DNA of 64,000 bases. It comes from Streptomyces sp. DSM 110735. Lineage in GTDB: Bacteria; Actinomycetota; Actinomycetes; Streptomycetales; Streptomycetaceae. The stretch spans positions 124,001 through 188,000 of the forward strand of contig NZ_JACYHF010000006.1 in the NCBI RefSeq assembly GCF_016482685.1, written 5' to 3'. This document shows positions 16,679 through 26,711 of this stretch, piece after piece. A program made the position numbers and the translations under genes. The first letter of the stretch is position 1. Each line of letters begins with the position of its first letter. The notes beneath the pieces were generated by a model, which made no database searches, had not been told where the DNA came from, and saw nothing but the letters and a program-made list of their open reading frames with translations.

Positions 16679-16793
16679 GGGGTCTCCCGTCTGCGTGAGC
16701 CGCGCCTGCGGGACGAGACTTTCCGCCCGGCCGCCCGCACGTCAACCACGCGCGCGCAGCAGCGCGTCGACCCGGTCCCGCCCGTGCGTCGGC

Positions 16794-17306
16794 TCACGCC
16801 TCCGCCTCGCCCTTCACCCCGGCCAGCGTCTTCTCGATGCCCGCGCGGAGCAGGGCGAGGCGGCCGTCGACGATCTCCTCCTCCCGCTCCGGGTACCGCT
16901 CGACGTAGGCGTTCATCGGGCCACGCCCGGAGCCGAAGCGCATCCCGTGCCGCAAGCGGGTGCCCGAGCCGTCCGCGAGCGGCTCCAGGGTGAACATCCA
17001 GATCGCCAACGGCTCGCCGAGTTCACGCTCGTTGTAGCGGACGACCTCCCACTCGAAGATCCGGGGCTCGGTGACCTGCGCGATGCGGCTGACCGTGCGC
17101 CACTCGCCGAGCACGTCGTTGTGGTTGCGGCCGGAGAAACACGCGCCGACAGCCGGTTCCTCGGCTCCGTCGAGCCACTCCACGTCCTGAAGTTCCGGGC
17201 TGTACCTGGCCGGTGTGGAGATGTCCGACACCAGCGCCCACACCCGCTTCGGCTCGGCGGCGATGTCCGTCGCGCACTCCACGCGAGGATCGTCGGCAAG
17301 TCGCAT
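16794..17306 (-). CDS. SRPBCC (START/polyketide cyclase-like) family protein
   Basis: 170 residues. A helix-grip fold is suggested by the opening VECATDIAAEPKRVWALVSDISTPARYSPEL, the middle strand GACFSGRNHN, FEWEVVRYNE, and a long C-terminal helix (GRLALLRAGIEKTLAGVK). Such proteins bind hydrophobic ligands, and many Streptomyces members have no assigned role. ATG 17306 has GGGAGAAG just upstream. A terminator (17370-17407) isolates it from the upstream protease gene, so it has its own promoter in a short 60-bp gap. Confidence 0.8.
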   Translation of the reverse strand: MRLADDPRVECATDIAAEPKRVWALVSDISTPARYSPELQDVEWLDGAEEPAVGACFSGRNHNDVLGEWRTVSRIAQVTEPRIFEWEVVRYNERELGEPLAIWMFTLEPLADGSGTRLRHGMRFGSGRGPMNAYVERYPEREEEIVDGRLALLRAGIEKTLAGVKGEAEA

Positions 17307-17369
17307 CTCTTCTCCCTGAGTTGTCGAAGGCGATGACCGAAGTATGTGCCGCGGCGCGGGGGAACGCCG

Positions 17370-17407
17370 AGGAGCCCCGCCGGTCGTCCGACTCCGGCGG
17401 GGCTCCT
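17370..17407 (-). terminator. Hairpin terminator after the S1 protease gene
   Basis: A perfect 14-bp GC-rich stem (17370-17383 with 17394-17407) with a 10-base loop, 80 bp downstream of the protease stop and just after the stop-codon repeats. Confidence 0.8.
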
Positions 17408-17418
17408 GCGGATCACGG

Positions 17419-17503
17419 TCAGGCCGTGTGCGACGTCAGGCAGTGCGCGACGTCAGGCAGTGCGCGACGTCAGACCGTACGTGAGATCAGGCCGTGTGCA
17501 GCG
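17419..17503. repeat. 17-bp tandem repeat copying the protease stop codon five times
   Basis: Stops read on the minus strand fall at 17487 (the gene's own), 17470, 17453, 17436 and 17419, exactly 17 bp apart. The two central copies are identical (GTCAGGCAGTGCGCGAC on the plus strand). Because 17 is not a multiple of three, the copied stops cover all three frames. Confidence 0.85.
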
Positions 17504-18644
17504 TGAGCCCGTACCGGCTCAGGATCTCGTTGATCGGCTGGAACCAGGTCTCGCCGCCGCTGGAGCAGTTGCCCCAGCCGCCGGAGGTGACGCCCTGGGC
17601 CTGGTCGCCGCTGATGAACGAGCCGCCGGAGTCGCCGGGTTCGGCGCAGACGTTCGTCTTGGTGAGCTGATGGACCGCGCCCTGGCTGTAGTTGACCGTC
17701 TCGTTGAGGGCGAGGACGGTGCCGCAGTGCCAGTGGGTGGTGGAGCCGGAGCGGCAGATGGAGGTGCCGGGCGGCGCCACGTTGGAGCCGCGCACCAACT
17801 GGTCGGAGACGGTGCCCCAGCCGAGCACGACCGGTACGGTCCACCAGCCGCTGCCGACGTTCACCCAGGCGTAGTCGTTGTCCGGGAAGGACGAGCCCTG
17901 GAAGTTGCCGACGTAGGAGCGGTCCCAGCCGTAGACGGCGGCGGAGGGCTGTCCGCAGTGTCCGGCGGTGACGAAGCCGCCGTAGACCGAGAAGCCGATG
18001 GAGCAGCGGACGTTGCCGGTGTAGAAGGGGTCGCCGCCGACGGTGCCCGCGGCGAGGGTGCCCGCCGCTTTGGAGACGGTCGCGACGGTGACGGGTCCGG
18101 CGGCGCGGGCTCGGGTCAGGAAGCGCTGGACATCGTTGTCGGCTCGACGGTCGCGCACCACGTCCACGACGACGGTGCCCGCCTTCGGGTCGACGTGCCA
18201 ACTGCTCACGCCGGAAGGCGCCTTGAGGCGGTCGATGCGCGCCTTGGCCGCGTCCAGTTCGCGGGCGCTGCGGGGGGCGGTACGGACCGTGGCACCGGCG
18301 TCGCGCAGGGCGGCGCGGGTGGCCGGGGAGGCGGCGTCGGTGACGGCCACGGTGAGCCGTCCGCTGTCCGCGTCGTACCAGGAGCCGCCGTACGCCGACC
18401 CCGCCGTCCTGCGGGCCTTCGGGTCGAGCTTCGTGGCCGCGCGTTCCGACGCCAGGCGCGCCTCGGCCTGTTCCCTCGTCAGGCCGAAGTCGTGCCGCAT
18501 CGCGGTCAGGAGCCCCTCGGAGGCGGGCGCCTTCGCGGTGGTGGCGGAGCCGTGGGCGGTCGCGGGGACGGTACCGGCCACCGTCATTCCGCCGAGCATG
18601 AGGAGTGCGGCTCCGGCCGCGCGCAGAAGTCTCTTGCGTCTCAC
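17487..18644 (-). CDS. Secreted S1 (streptogrisin-like) serine protease with prodomain
   Basis: 385 residues from GTG 18644, chosen because a normal signal peptide follows (MRRKRLLRAAGAALLMLGG, cleavage near PATAHG). Residues ~35-190 are an alpha-lytic-type propeptide that folds the enzyme and is then removed. The mature domain starts near residue 196 and shows the triad H229 (TAGHCG), D257 (NDYAW) and S339 (PGDSGGS), with disulfide pairs expected between C214/C230, C297/C307 and C333/C360. No C-terminal chitin-binding domain is present. Such proteases digest external protein during growth on polymers. A LacI-type palindrome lies 52 bp upstream. Confidence 0.93.
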   Translation of the reverse strand: MRRKRLLRAAGAALLMLGGMTVAGTVPATAHGSATTAKAPASEGLLTAMRHDFGLTREQAEARLASERAATKLDPKARRTAGSAYGGSWYDADSGRLTVAVTDAASPATRAALRDAGATVRTAPRSARELDAAKARIDRLKAPSGVSSWHVDPKAGTVVVDVVRDRRADNDVQRFLTRARAAGPVTVATVSKAAGTLAAGTVGGDPFYTGNVRCSIGFSVYGGFVTAGHCGQPSAAVYGWDRSYVGNFQGSSFPDNDYAWVNVGSGWWTVPVVLGWGTVSDQLVRGSNVAPPGTSICRSGSTTHWHCGTVLALNETVNYSQGAVHQLTKTNVCAEPGDSGGSFISGDQAQGVTSGGWGNCSSGGETWFQPINEILSRYGLTLHTA

Positions 18645-18695
18645 GGGAGTTGCCCTTCGTCGTTCCAGCAAGGTGGGGGTGGAACAGCCGATTTC

Positions 18696-18709
18696 TGAGA
18701 GCGCTCTCA
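18696..18709. promoter_or_regulatory. LacI-family-type operator TGAGAGCGCTCTCA
   Basis: A perfect 14-bp palindrome in the protease upstream region. It differs from the known Streptomyces CebR box TGGGAGCGCTCCCA by one symmetrical base change in each half. Sites of this form bind LacI-family sugar repressors. Confidence 0.7.
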
Positions 18710-18949
18710 TGTGTGCGGGGCAGAGCCTAGTCGCGCCTTCATGACAGGTCCATACCAACGGACGGAATCCGCGGGGACCATCCCCGGAACTGGCAATTCC
18801 CGACAAACGTCGCCTTCTTGAACGGGCTGGGTCACCGGCCGAGTACGCAGCGAGTTGGACCCTTCCGCGCCGGAGTCAGTCGTGTGAGACTGTCGTCTCC
18901 GTCCACCCTGCGGACCCTTCCGCACCCCCTCCCCCACGAGAAGTGCGCC
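18710..18949. promoter_or_regulatory. Divergent promoter region of protease and lipoprotein genes
   Basis: About 300 bp without coding signal separate the GTG starts at 18644 and 18950. The AT-richer part (18740-18820) probably holds the promoters. Apart from the operator at 18696-18709 no clear site is seen. Confidence 0.4.
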
Positions 18950-19636
18950 GTGCGATCCCTTCCTCTGCCGCTCGCCCTCACCGCACGTCTGTCTCCCGTC
19001 GTCGTGCTGGCCTGCGTGGGCTGGACCCTGTCCTCCGGCCCGGCCACGCCCGCCGCCGCCGAGCACCGCTCCACCGGGCAGGAGAGCGCCCCGGCCGCCT
19101 CCTCCGGCGGTGGCGGCGCCGCGTCCTCCGCCCCTGCGGTGAAGACCTACGCCGCGGCGCCCGCACCGTGCGCCGGTGTGCCCGCCGACACCCTCAAGTC
19201 CCTTGTCCCCGGGGCGAAGACGGCGGGCAAGGAGATCCCCTCCACTGACTCCAAGCTGCGCCGCACCTGCTCCTGGAACGCCCTCAAGGGCTTCGACTAC
19301 CGCTGGCTCGACGTCTCCTACGAGGTCACCGCGTCCGACCAGGAGGCGACCAAGGAGTACCAGCAGCGCGTCACCGAGAAGAGCGGCGGCGGCTCGGTCC
19401 CCGGCCTCGGGGACAGCGGCTACTCGGTCGTCAACCTCACCACCGAGGACAAGCAGCAGACCCGCGAGGGTCTGGTGATGGCCCGCGCCTCCAACGCGCT
19501 GGTCGTCATCACCTACAGCGGAAGCGACTTCGAGAACAAGAAGGCACCCTCCACCGACGAGATCAACAAGGGCGCCATCCAGGCGGCGAAGGCGGCGATG
19601 GCGACACTGAAGGGCAGCGCGGGCAAATCCGGCTGA
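18950..19636 (+). CDS. Putative lipoprotein, DUF3558-like
   Basis: 228 residues from GTG 18950 with GAGAAG upstream. The N-terminus is hydrophobic and holds a possible lipobox (VLAC), followed by a Ser/Gly/Ala linker. The C-terminal ~140 residues have two spaced cysteines (APCAGVPADTL and RRTCSWNAL) and the strand pattern WLDVSYEV, then SVPGLGDSGYSV and NALVVITYSG, which resembles DUF3558-type extracytoplasmic ligand-binding lipoproteins. The role is unknown. It is divergent from the protease gene and convergent with the NCS1 permease gene, separated by a terminator. Confidence 0.75.
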   Translation: MRSLPLPLALTARLSPVVVLACVGWTLSSGPATPAAAEHRSTGQESAPAASSGGGGAASSAPAVKTYAAAPAPCAGVPADTLKSLVPGAKTAGKEIPSTDSKLRRTCSWNALKGFDYRWLDVSYEVTASDQEATKEYQQRVTEKSGGGSVPGLGDSGYSVVNLTTEDKQQTREGLVMARASNALVVITYSGSDFENKKAPSTDEINKGAIQAAKAAMATLKGSAGKSG

Positions 19637-19671
19637 CCGGAGCGGTCTCGCCCCCGCGAACGACAGCACGA

Positions 19672-19702
19672 CGCCCCGGCGATGCATCCAGTCGCCGGGG
19701 CG
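19672..19702. terminator. Bidirectional hairpin between convergent genes
   Basis: An 11-bp perfect stem (19672-19682 with 19692-19702) and a 9-base loop, placed between the lipoprotein stop and the permease stop. Confidence 0.75.
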
Positions 19703-19720
19703 CCGTACCTCACAACTGCC

Positions 19721-21247
<1,527 letters not shown>

Positions 21248-21413
21248 GGGACAGGCCAATCGGATGAGTGGGACGACGGGACAGGCCGTGCGGGTGGCGC
21301 CGATTGGGGGGTGCGTCCGTAGGTTCCGTACGGGCGTCCGGCTCCCCTCCCGCGCAAGGGACCTGCGGGGAGGGGGAGTTCGATCCGACTGCGGGCGGTC
21401 GGGCGGGCTGGGC

Positions 21414-22433
21414 TCAGGCGTTGAGCGCCGGGATGACCTTCGCGCCGTAGGCGTCGATGGTCGCCTCCTGCGCGTCGTGCATGTCGTAGACGGCGAACTG
21501 GTCGACGCCCAGCGCGCGCAGCGCGGTCAGCTTCTCGATGTGCCGTTCGACGGGACCGATGAGGCAGAAGCGGTCCACGATCTCGTCGGGCACGAACTGG
21601 GTGTCGGGGTTGCCGCTGCGCCCGTGGTGGGCGTAGTCGTAGCCCTCGCGGGACTTGATGTAGTCGGTGAGTTCGTCGGGCACCTGGGCCGAGTGCTCGC
21701 CGTACTTGGCGACGAGGTCGGCCACGTGGTTGCCGACCATGCCGCCGAACCAGCGGCACTGGTCGCGGGCGTGGGCGAGCGCCTCGGGCGAGTCGTCCTC
21801 GGTGACATAGGCGGGGGCGGCGACGCAGATGGTGACCTCGGAGGGGTCGCGCCCCGCGGCGACGGCGGCGTCCTTGACGGCCTTCACCATGTACTCGGTG
21901 AGGTAGAGGTCGGCGAGCTGGAGGATGAAGCCGTCCGCCTCCTCCCCGGTCATCTTCAGCGCCTTGGGACCGTACGCGGCCATCCACACCGGGAGTTGGG
22001 CGTCCGGCTTGGTCCAGGGGAAGCGGATGACGGTGCCGCCGAGGTCCGCCTCCTCGCCCCGGCCGAGGGCGCGGATGACCTTCATGGCCTCGCTGATCCG
22101 GGCGAGCGTGTTGGGCTTGCGACCGGCGACGCGCATCGCGGAGTCGCCCCGGCCGATCCCGCACACCGTGCGGTTGCCGAACATGTCGTTGAGGGTCGCG
22201 AAGGTGGAGGCGGTGACCTCCCAGGTGCGGGTGCCGGGGTTGGTGACCATGGGTCCGACGGTCAGCCGCTCGGTGTTCGCGAGGATCTGGCTGTAGATGA
22301 CGAACGGCTCCTGCCAGAGCACGGCGGAGTCGAAGGTCCAGCCGTACGTGAAGCCGTTGTCCTCCGCGCGCTTCATGAGGTCGACGACGCGGGAGGCGGG
22401 CGGGTCGGTCTGGAGGACTAGTCCGAAGTCCAT
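21414..22433 (-). CDS. LLM-class flavin/F420-dependent oxidoreductase
   Basis: 339 residues in the luciferase-like fold (TIGR03842-like group). MDFGLVLQTDPPASRVVDLMKRAEDNGFTYGWTFDS, GPMVTNPGTRTWEVTASTFATLNDMF and GIGRGDSAMRVAGRKPN are the typical strands and cofactor loop. AGGAG lies eight bases before ATG 22433, and only 11 bp separate it from the hydantoinase stop, so the two are co-transcribed. The reaction is unknown. The fold carries out reductions with F420H2 or flavin-dependent oxygenations, and position in the cluster suggests action on the heterocycle, its open-ring product or a related nitrogen compound. Confidence 0.88.
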   Translation of the reverse strand: MDFGLVLQTDPPASRVVDLMKRAEDNGFTYGWTFDSAVLWQEPFVIYSQILANTERLTVGPMVTNPGTRTWEVTASTFATLNDMFGNRTVCGIGRGDSAMRVAGRKPNTLARISEAMKVIRALGRGEEADLGGTVIRFPWTKPDAQLPVWMAAYGPKALKMTGEEADGFILQLADLYLTEYMVKAVKDAAVAAGRDPSEVTICVAAPAYVTEDDSPEALAHARDQCRWFGGMVGNHVADLVAKYGEHSAQVPDELTDYIKSREGYDYAHHGRSGNPDTQFVPDEIVDRFCLIGPVERHIEKLTALRALGVDQFAVYDMHDAQEATIDAYGAKVIPALNA

Positions 22434-22444
22434 GGGCGCCACTC

Positions 22445-23848
22445 CTAGTTGAGGTACTGACAGGTGGAGCGCGGGGTGTAGACGCCGTGCCCGGCGTGCC
22501 CGGTGTACTCCCGCTCGGTGATCACGGGCACACCGCGCGAGAGCACGGTCTCGACCCGGCCGGTGATGCGCCGGCCCTCGTACGCCGAGTAGTCGACGTT
22601 CATGTGGTGCGTCTCGGCGGAGATGACCTGCTCGGCGTGCGGGTCGTAGATCACCACGTCGGCGTCGGCGCCGGGGGCGAGGGTGCCCTTCTTCGGGTAC
22701 ATGCCGAACATGCGGGCGGGTGTGGCGCAGGCGATCTCGATCCAGCGGCGGCGCGAGATGTGCCCCTCGACCACCGCCTGGTGGAGAAGGTCCATACGGT
22801 TCTCCACGCCCGGCATCCCGTTGGGGATCTTGGAGAAGTCGCCCCGGCCCAGCTCCTTCTGGCCCGAGAAGCAGAACGGGCAGTGGTCGGTGGAGACCAC
22901 CTGGAGGTCGTTGGTGCGCAACCCCCGCCACAGGGCGGCTTGGTGCTCCTGGGGGCGAAGCGGCGTGCTGCACACGTACTTCGCGCCCTCGAAGTCGGGC
23001 TCGGCGAGGTTGTCGGTGGACAGGAACAGGTACTGCGGGCAGGTCTCCCCGAAGACGTTCAGCCCCTCGTCCCGGGCGCGGGTCAGCTCGGCGACCGCCT
23101 CCTGCGCGGAGACGTGCACGACGTACAGGGGCGCGCCTGCGACCTGGGCGAGCTTGATCGCGCGATGGGTGGCCTCGGCCTCAAGGAGTGCCTTGCGGAC
23201 CTCGCCGTGGTAGCGGGGGTCGGTCTCGCCGCGCGCGAGAGCCTGTTCGACCAGGACGTCGATGGCGATGCCGTTCTCGGCGTGCATCATGATCAGCCCG
23301 CCGTTCTCGGCGGCGCGCTGCATCGCCCTGAGGATCTGGCCGTCGTCGGAGTAGAACACCCCGGGATACGCCATGAACTGCTTGAACGAGGTCACGCCCT
23401 CCTCGACCAGCAGGTCCATCTCCTTGAGCGTCTCCTGGTTCACATCGGAGACGATCATGTGGAAGCCGTAGTCGATCGCGCAGTTGCCCTCCGCCTTCTG
23501 GTGCCAGGCGTCCAGACCCTCGCGCAGGGTGCCGCCGACGTTCTGGATGGCGAAGTCCACGATCGTGGTCGTGCCGCCCCAGGCGGCGGCTCGGGTGCCG
23601 GTCTCGAAGGTGTCGGCGGCGTAGGTTCCGCCGAACGGCATCTCCATGTGGGTGTGGCCGTCGACGCCGCCGGGGATGACGTACTTTCCGGTGGCGTCGA
23701 TGGTCCGCTCCGCGGTGAACGCCTCGGCGGCGGGGGTTCCGGTTGCCGCCAAGGCGGCGATTCGGCCGTCCTCGATGAGTACGTCGGCGTGGATCTCGTC
23801 GGAGGCGGTGATGACGAGACCGTTCCGGATGAGCGTGCGGCGGCTCAT
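22445..23848 (-). CDS. hydA: Dihydropyrimidinase/hydantoinase
   Basis: 467 residues of the cyclic amidohydrolase superfamily. The metal site is complete: DGHTHMEMPFGG (H65, H67), SFKQFMAY (K156, the carboxylated lysine bridging two zinc ions), HAENG, VHVSAQEAV and STDHCPF (the last metal Asp). YVIPGGVDGHTH and TPARMFGMYPKKGTLAPGADAD are standard. It opens 5,6-dihydrouracil, dihydrothymine or hydantoins to N-carbamoyl amino acids. GGAGAGG precedes ATG 23848. Upstream lies a nitrilase-family carbamoylase gene, which fits the next pathway step. Confidence 0.93.
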   Translation of the reverse strand: MSRRTLIRNGLVITASDEIHADVLIEDGRIAALAATGTPAAEAFTAERTIDATGKYVIPGGVDGHTHMEMPFGGTYAADTFETGTRAAAWGGTTTIVDFAIQNVGGTLREGLDAWHQKAEGNCAIDYGFHMIVSDVNQETLKEMDLLVEEGVTSFKQFMAYPGVFYSDDGQILRAMQRAAENGGLIMMHAENGIAIDVLVEQALARGETDPRYHGEVRKALLEAEATHRAIKLAQVAGAPLYVVHVSAQEAVAELTRARDEGLNVFGETCPQYLFLSTDNLAEPDFEGAKYVCSTPLRPQEHQAALWRGLRTNDLQVVSTDHCPFCFSGQKELGRGDFSKIPNGMPGVENRMDLLHQAVVEGHISRRRWIEIACATPARMFGMYPKKGTLAPGADADVVIYDPHAEQVISAETHHMNVDYSAYEGRRITGRVETVLSRGVPVITEREYTGHAGHGVYTPRSTCQYLN

Positions 23849-23869
23849 GGGGTCCTCTCCTTGTGGTCC

Positions 23870-23916
23870 GCTGCGGGTGGTTCGTGGCTGGTCGCGCGGT
23901 TCCCCGCGCCCCTTCA
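23870..23916 (-). repeat. Streptomyces intergenic repeat copy after nitrilase 1
   Basis: Read leftward it starts at the TGA stop and continues AAGGGGCGCGGGGAACCGCG and then CGACCAGCC, the sequence of a short repeat very frequent in Streptomyces genomes. It fills most of the 65-bp gap before the hydantoinase start. Confidence 0.75.
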
Positions 23917-24756
23917 GGGCGCCGTCAGCGGGTCGTACGCGTTCGGCTGGCGGTCGCGGTAGAACTGCCAGCGGTCGCGGACCTCGCGCAGCTTCTCCAT
24001 GTCGAGGTCGCGGACGACCAGTTCGGTCTCCTTGTCGCTGGCGACCTCGCCGACGAACTGGGCCTCGGGGTCCACGAAGTACGTCGTGCCGTAGAAGTCG
24101 TTGTCGCCGAGGTCCTCGACGCCGACGCGGTTGATGGCGCCGACGAAGTACTCGTTGGCGACGGCGGCGGCGGGCTGCTCCAACTGCCAGAGGTAGCGGG
24201 AGAGTCCGCGCGAGGTGGCCGAGGGGTTGAAGACGATCTCGGCGCCCGCCAGGCCCAACGCCCGCCAGCCTTCCGGGAAGTGGCGGTCGTAGCAGATGTA
24301 GACGCCGATGCGCCCGACGGCGGTGTCGAAAACGGGCCAGCCGCTGTTCCCCGGGCGGAAGTAGAACTTCTCCCAGAATCCCTGGACCTGGGGGATGTGG
24401 GTCTTGCGGTACTTGCCGAGGTAGGAGCCGTCGGCGTCGATCACGGCGGCGGTGTTGTAGAGGACGCCGGGCTGCTCCTCCTCGTACATGGGCAGCACCA
24501 GGACGATGCCCAGTTCCTTCGCCAGTGCCTGGAAGCGGCGGACGGTGGGACCCTCGGGGATCTGCTCGGCGTACTCGTAGAACGCCTTGTCCTGGACCTG
24601 GCAGAAGTAGGGGCCGTAGAACAGCTCCTGGAAGCAGAGGACTTGGGCGCCCTGGGCGGCGGCGTCGCGGGCCGCCTGCTCGTGCACCTGGATCATGGAC
24701 TCCTTGTCGCCCGTCCAGGCCGTCTGGAAGAGGGCGGCGCGGATGACTCGGCTCAT
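23914..24756 (-). CDS. Nitrilase-superfamily amidohydrolase 1 (beta-ureidopropionase-like)
   Basis: 280 residues with the catalytic triad Glu44 (CFQELFYGPYFC), Lys118 (GKYRKTHIPQ) and Cys155 (ICYDRHFPEGWR). GFWEKFYFRPGNSGWPVFD and FYGTTYFVDP are typical of N-carbamoyl-beta-alanine and N-carbamoylputrescine amidohydrolases. In this cluster the likely job is to remove carbamoyl from the hydantoinase product, releasing an amino acid, CO2 and ammonia. A close paralogue (27992-28834) lies four kb upstream. A large inverted repeat fills the region before its start. Confidence 0.9.
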   Translation of the reverse strand: MSRVIRAALFQTAWTGDKESMIQVHEQAARDAAAQGAQVLCFQELFYGPYFCQVQDKAFYEYAEQIPEGPTVRRFQALAKELGIVLVLPMYEEEQPGVLYNTAAVIDADGSYLGKYRKTHIPQVQGFWEKFYFRPGNSGWPVFDTAVGRIGVYICYDRHFPEGWRALGLAGAEIVFNPSATSRGLSRYLWQLEQPAAAVANEYFVGAINRVGVEDLGDNDFYGTTYFVDPEAQFVGEVASDKETELVVRDLDMEKLREVRDRWQFYRDRQPNAYDPLTAP

Positions 24757-24780
24757 CGGGACCTCCGTAGCTCGATGTGG

Positions 24781-24961
24781 CTGGGGCGGGCATCGGAAGC
24801 CGCGTCGTCCGCCCGAAGGGCGGGCCGGGCGGCGTCCGGTGCGTGCTCTCGGTGTGCCGGGCGTGATCCCTCGTACTGGATGTACTAGGGCTCGCGCCCG
24901 GTGCAGCGAGAGTGCGTGCTGGGCGTCGGCGGGCAGACGGGGCTTCCGATGCCCGCCCCAG
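24781..24961. repeat. 181-bp imperfect inverted repeat
   Basis: The 21-bp ends (24781-24801 and 24941-24961) are perfect inverted copies starting CTGGGGCGGGCATCGGAAGC. The centre (about 24841-24919, five-base loop near 24877-24881) is a second long hairpin with only four mismatches plus G-U pairs over some 37 pairs. The whole may fold as one arm. It fills the 333-bp gap between the pucR stop and the nitrilase 1 start. No transposase is present and no clear target-site duplication is seen, so a miniature inverted-repeat element, a strong attenuator or a regulator site are all possible. Confidence 0.85.
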
Positions 24962-25089
24962 GAGCCTAGGAAGGGCGGGTGGCCGGTTTTGAGTGGCAGG
25001 GTGTCACGTGTGCGGGGGTCGGTCGTGTCACCGTGTCACGAGTCGGCGGGGGCATGTTTCAGCGCCGTTTTCCCAGGTCGTGGCGTGTT

Positions 25090-26670
25090 TCAGTGGCGTT
25101 GCGCGTCATGGGCGAGCAGGGCGATGTGCACCGACGCCGCCTGCTCGAAGTCGTCGAGGTCGATGCCGATGCGCGTCTGTATCGCCTCCAGTCGGCGGTA
25201 GAGGGCGGGGCGGGAGACGTGGTGGAGCTGGGCGGTGCGGGACTTGTTGCGCCCGGTCGCGAGGTAGGTGCGCAGCACGTCCAGCAGTTCGGCGCCCTCG
25301 CCGCACAGCAGCCCGTCCAGCTCGCGTTCCGCGAAGGACTGCACCTCGGGGTCGTCGCGCAACAGCCGTACCAGTCCTCGCAGATGGACGTCCCGCAGCC
25401 GTACCACCGGCGGGCGGTCCAGGGCGGCGTCGGCGCCCGCCAGGGCGTCCGCGACGTGCCGTGCCTCGCGCAGCCCGGCGGGTACGTCGTCCCAGGCGTC
25501 GCGCGGTTCGGCGGCGGCGACGGAGAGGTCCGGCTCCGCGGTGCGCAGCCGGGCGGCGAAGCGGGCGGTGAGCGCCTCGGCGTCCTGGTCGTGGGCGAGG
25601 CTGAGCAGGGCGGCGGTGACGCCGTCCCCGAGTTCGGCCACGAGCCCGGCGAGCCCCAGCGTGCGCAACACCCGGTCCACTGCAGCAGGTTCGGCGCCGG
25701 GGACGACCAGCGGGACGAAGGTGCGCCGGCCGACCGGCAGTCCGGCGGCGCGGGCGCGGGGCAGCAGATGCCGGGCGGGTACGGTGCCGGAGGCGAGGTC
25801 GGTGAGCAGACCGCGCGCGGACTGCTCCTCCCAGCTCGCCATGGAGCCGCCGCCGAGCATCCGGTGCAGGACGAGGGCTTCGGCGGCGCGGTCGGCGAGC
25901 AGCCGTCCGGTGGCCGCGTCGCCCCGGTAGCCGCACAGCAGCAGCCGTCCCCAGCGTTCGCCCCGGCCGCCGAGTTCGGCGCGGACCCAGCCGTCGCCCT
26001 CGCTGCCTCCCGCCTGGCGGGCGATGCGCTCCCAGTCGCGCAGCACGTCGTCCACGGCGGAGCGCTCCCCCGCCGTGGCGAGGACGCGGTGGGCGAGGTT
26101 GGTGACGACGACCGGACAGCCGCTGTGCCGGGCGATCTCGTCCAGGAGTTGTTGCAGCGGAGCCCCGGCGGTGATCAGCGCGGTGAGCCCGGTGCGTACG
26201 GCGTCGGAGAGGCTGACGGCGGCGAACTTCCGCCGTACGAGCCGGGATTGGACCTCCTCGGTCAGTTCCGCGAAGGGGAAGGGACGGTGCAGGACGACCA
26301 TGGGGAGTCCGTACCGTTCGGCGGTACGGCACATCGTCTCGGGCGGCGCGGGGAAGGCGCGGCCGAGGCCGAGGACCACGGCGGCGGCGTCGGCGTGGTG
26401 CAGGGAGCGGACGTAGGCGGCCTGTTTGGCGTCGTCGCCCGCGAGGAGCACGCCGGTGGTGAGGACCATCTCGCCGCCGCTGAGCATCACGCCGACGTCG
26501 GCTGCCTCGGCGACGTGCACCCAGCGCACGGCGCGGTCGAGCTGTCCGGCTCCGGCCACCACCTCGGGCTCCCCGGCGAGCACGCGTTCCAGGGTGAGCA
26601 CCTGCCGGACGGACAGGGTCGGTCCGCCGAAGGGCGCGGCCGGGTGCCAGGACTCCGAGGTGGTGGTCAT
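25090..26670 (-). CDS. PucR-family transcriptional regulator
   Basis: 526 residues: an N-terminal PucR/purine-catabolism domain (about 20-140, from LSVRQVLTLERVLAGEPEVVAG through VLHRPFPFAELTEEVQ), a central GGDEF-like sensor part, and a C-terminal helix-turn-helix (LLDVLRTYLATGRNKSRTAQLHHVSRPALYRRLEAIQTRIGIDLDD), the HTH_30 type. PucR proteins control purine, allantoin and related nitrogen catabolism, often as ligand-responsive activators. It lies inside the cluster it presumably controls, 41 bp after the aminotransferase gene. Confidence 0.92.
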   Translation of the reverse strand: MTTTSESWHPAAPFGGPTLSVRQVLTLERVLAGEPEVVAGAGQLDRAVRWVHVAEAADVGVMLSGGEMVLTTGVLLAGDDAKQAAYVRSLHHADAAAVVLGLGRAFPAPPETMCRTAERYGLPMVVLHRPFPFAELTEEVQSRLVRRKFAAVSLSDAVRTGLTALITAGAPLQQLLDEIARHSGCPVVVTNLAHRVLATAGERSAVDDVLRDWERIARQAGGSEGDGWVRAELGGRGERWGRLLLCGYRGDAATGRLLADRAAEALVLHRMLGGGSMASWEEQSARGLLTDLASGTVPARHLLPRARAAGLPVGRRTFVPLVVPGAEPAAVDRVLRTLGLAGLVAELGDGVTAALLSLAHDQDAEALTARFAARLRTAEPDLSVAAAEPRDAWDDVPAGLREARHVADALAGADAALDRPPVVRLRDVHLRGLVRLLRDDPEVQSFAERELDGLLCGEGAELLDVLRTYLATGRNKSRTAQLHHVSRPALYRRLEAIQTRIGIDLDDFEQAASVHIALLAHDAQRH

Positions 26671-26711
26671 GGGCGGTACCTCGTCTCTCGTACGGGCTCC
26701 TCGGCGCGCTC

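Noticed and set aside
24781..24961. Insertion sequence
   Set aside because: Inverted ends are present, but there is no transposase frame inside 181 bp and no convincing target duplication, so it is listed only as an inverted repeat.
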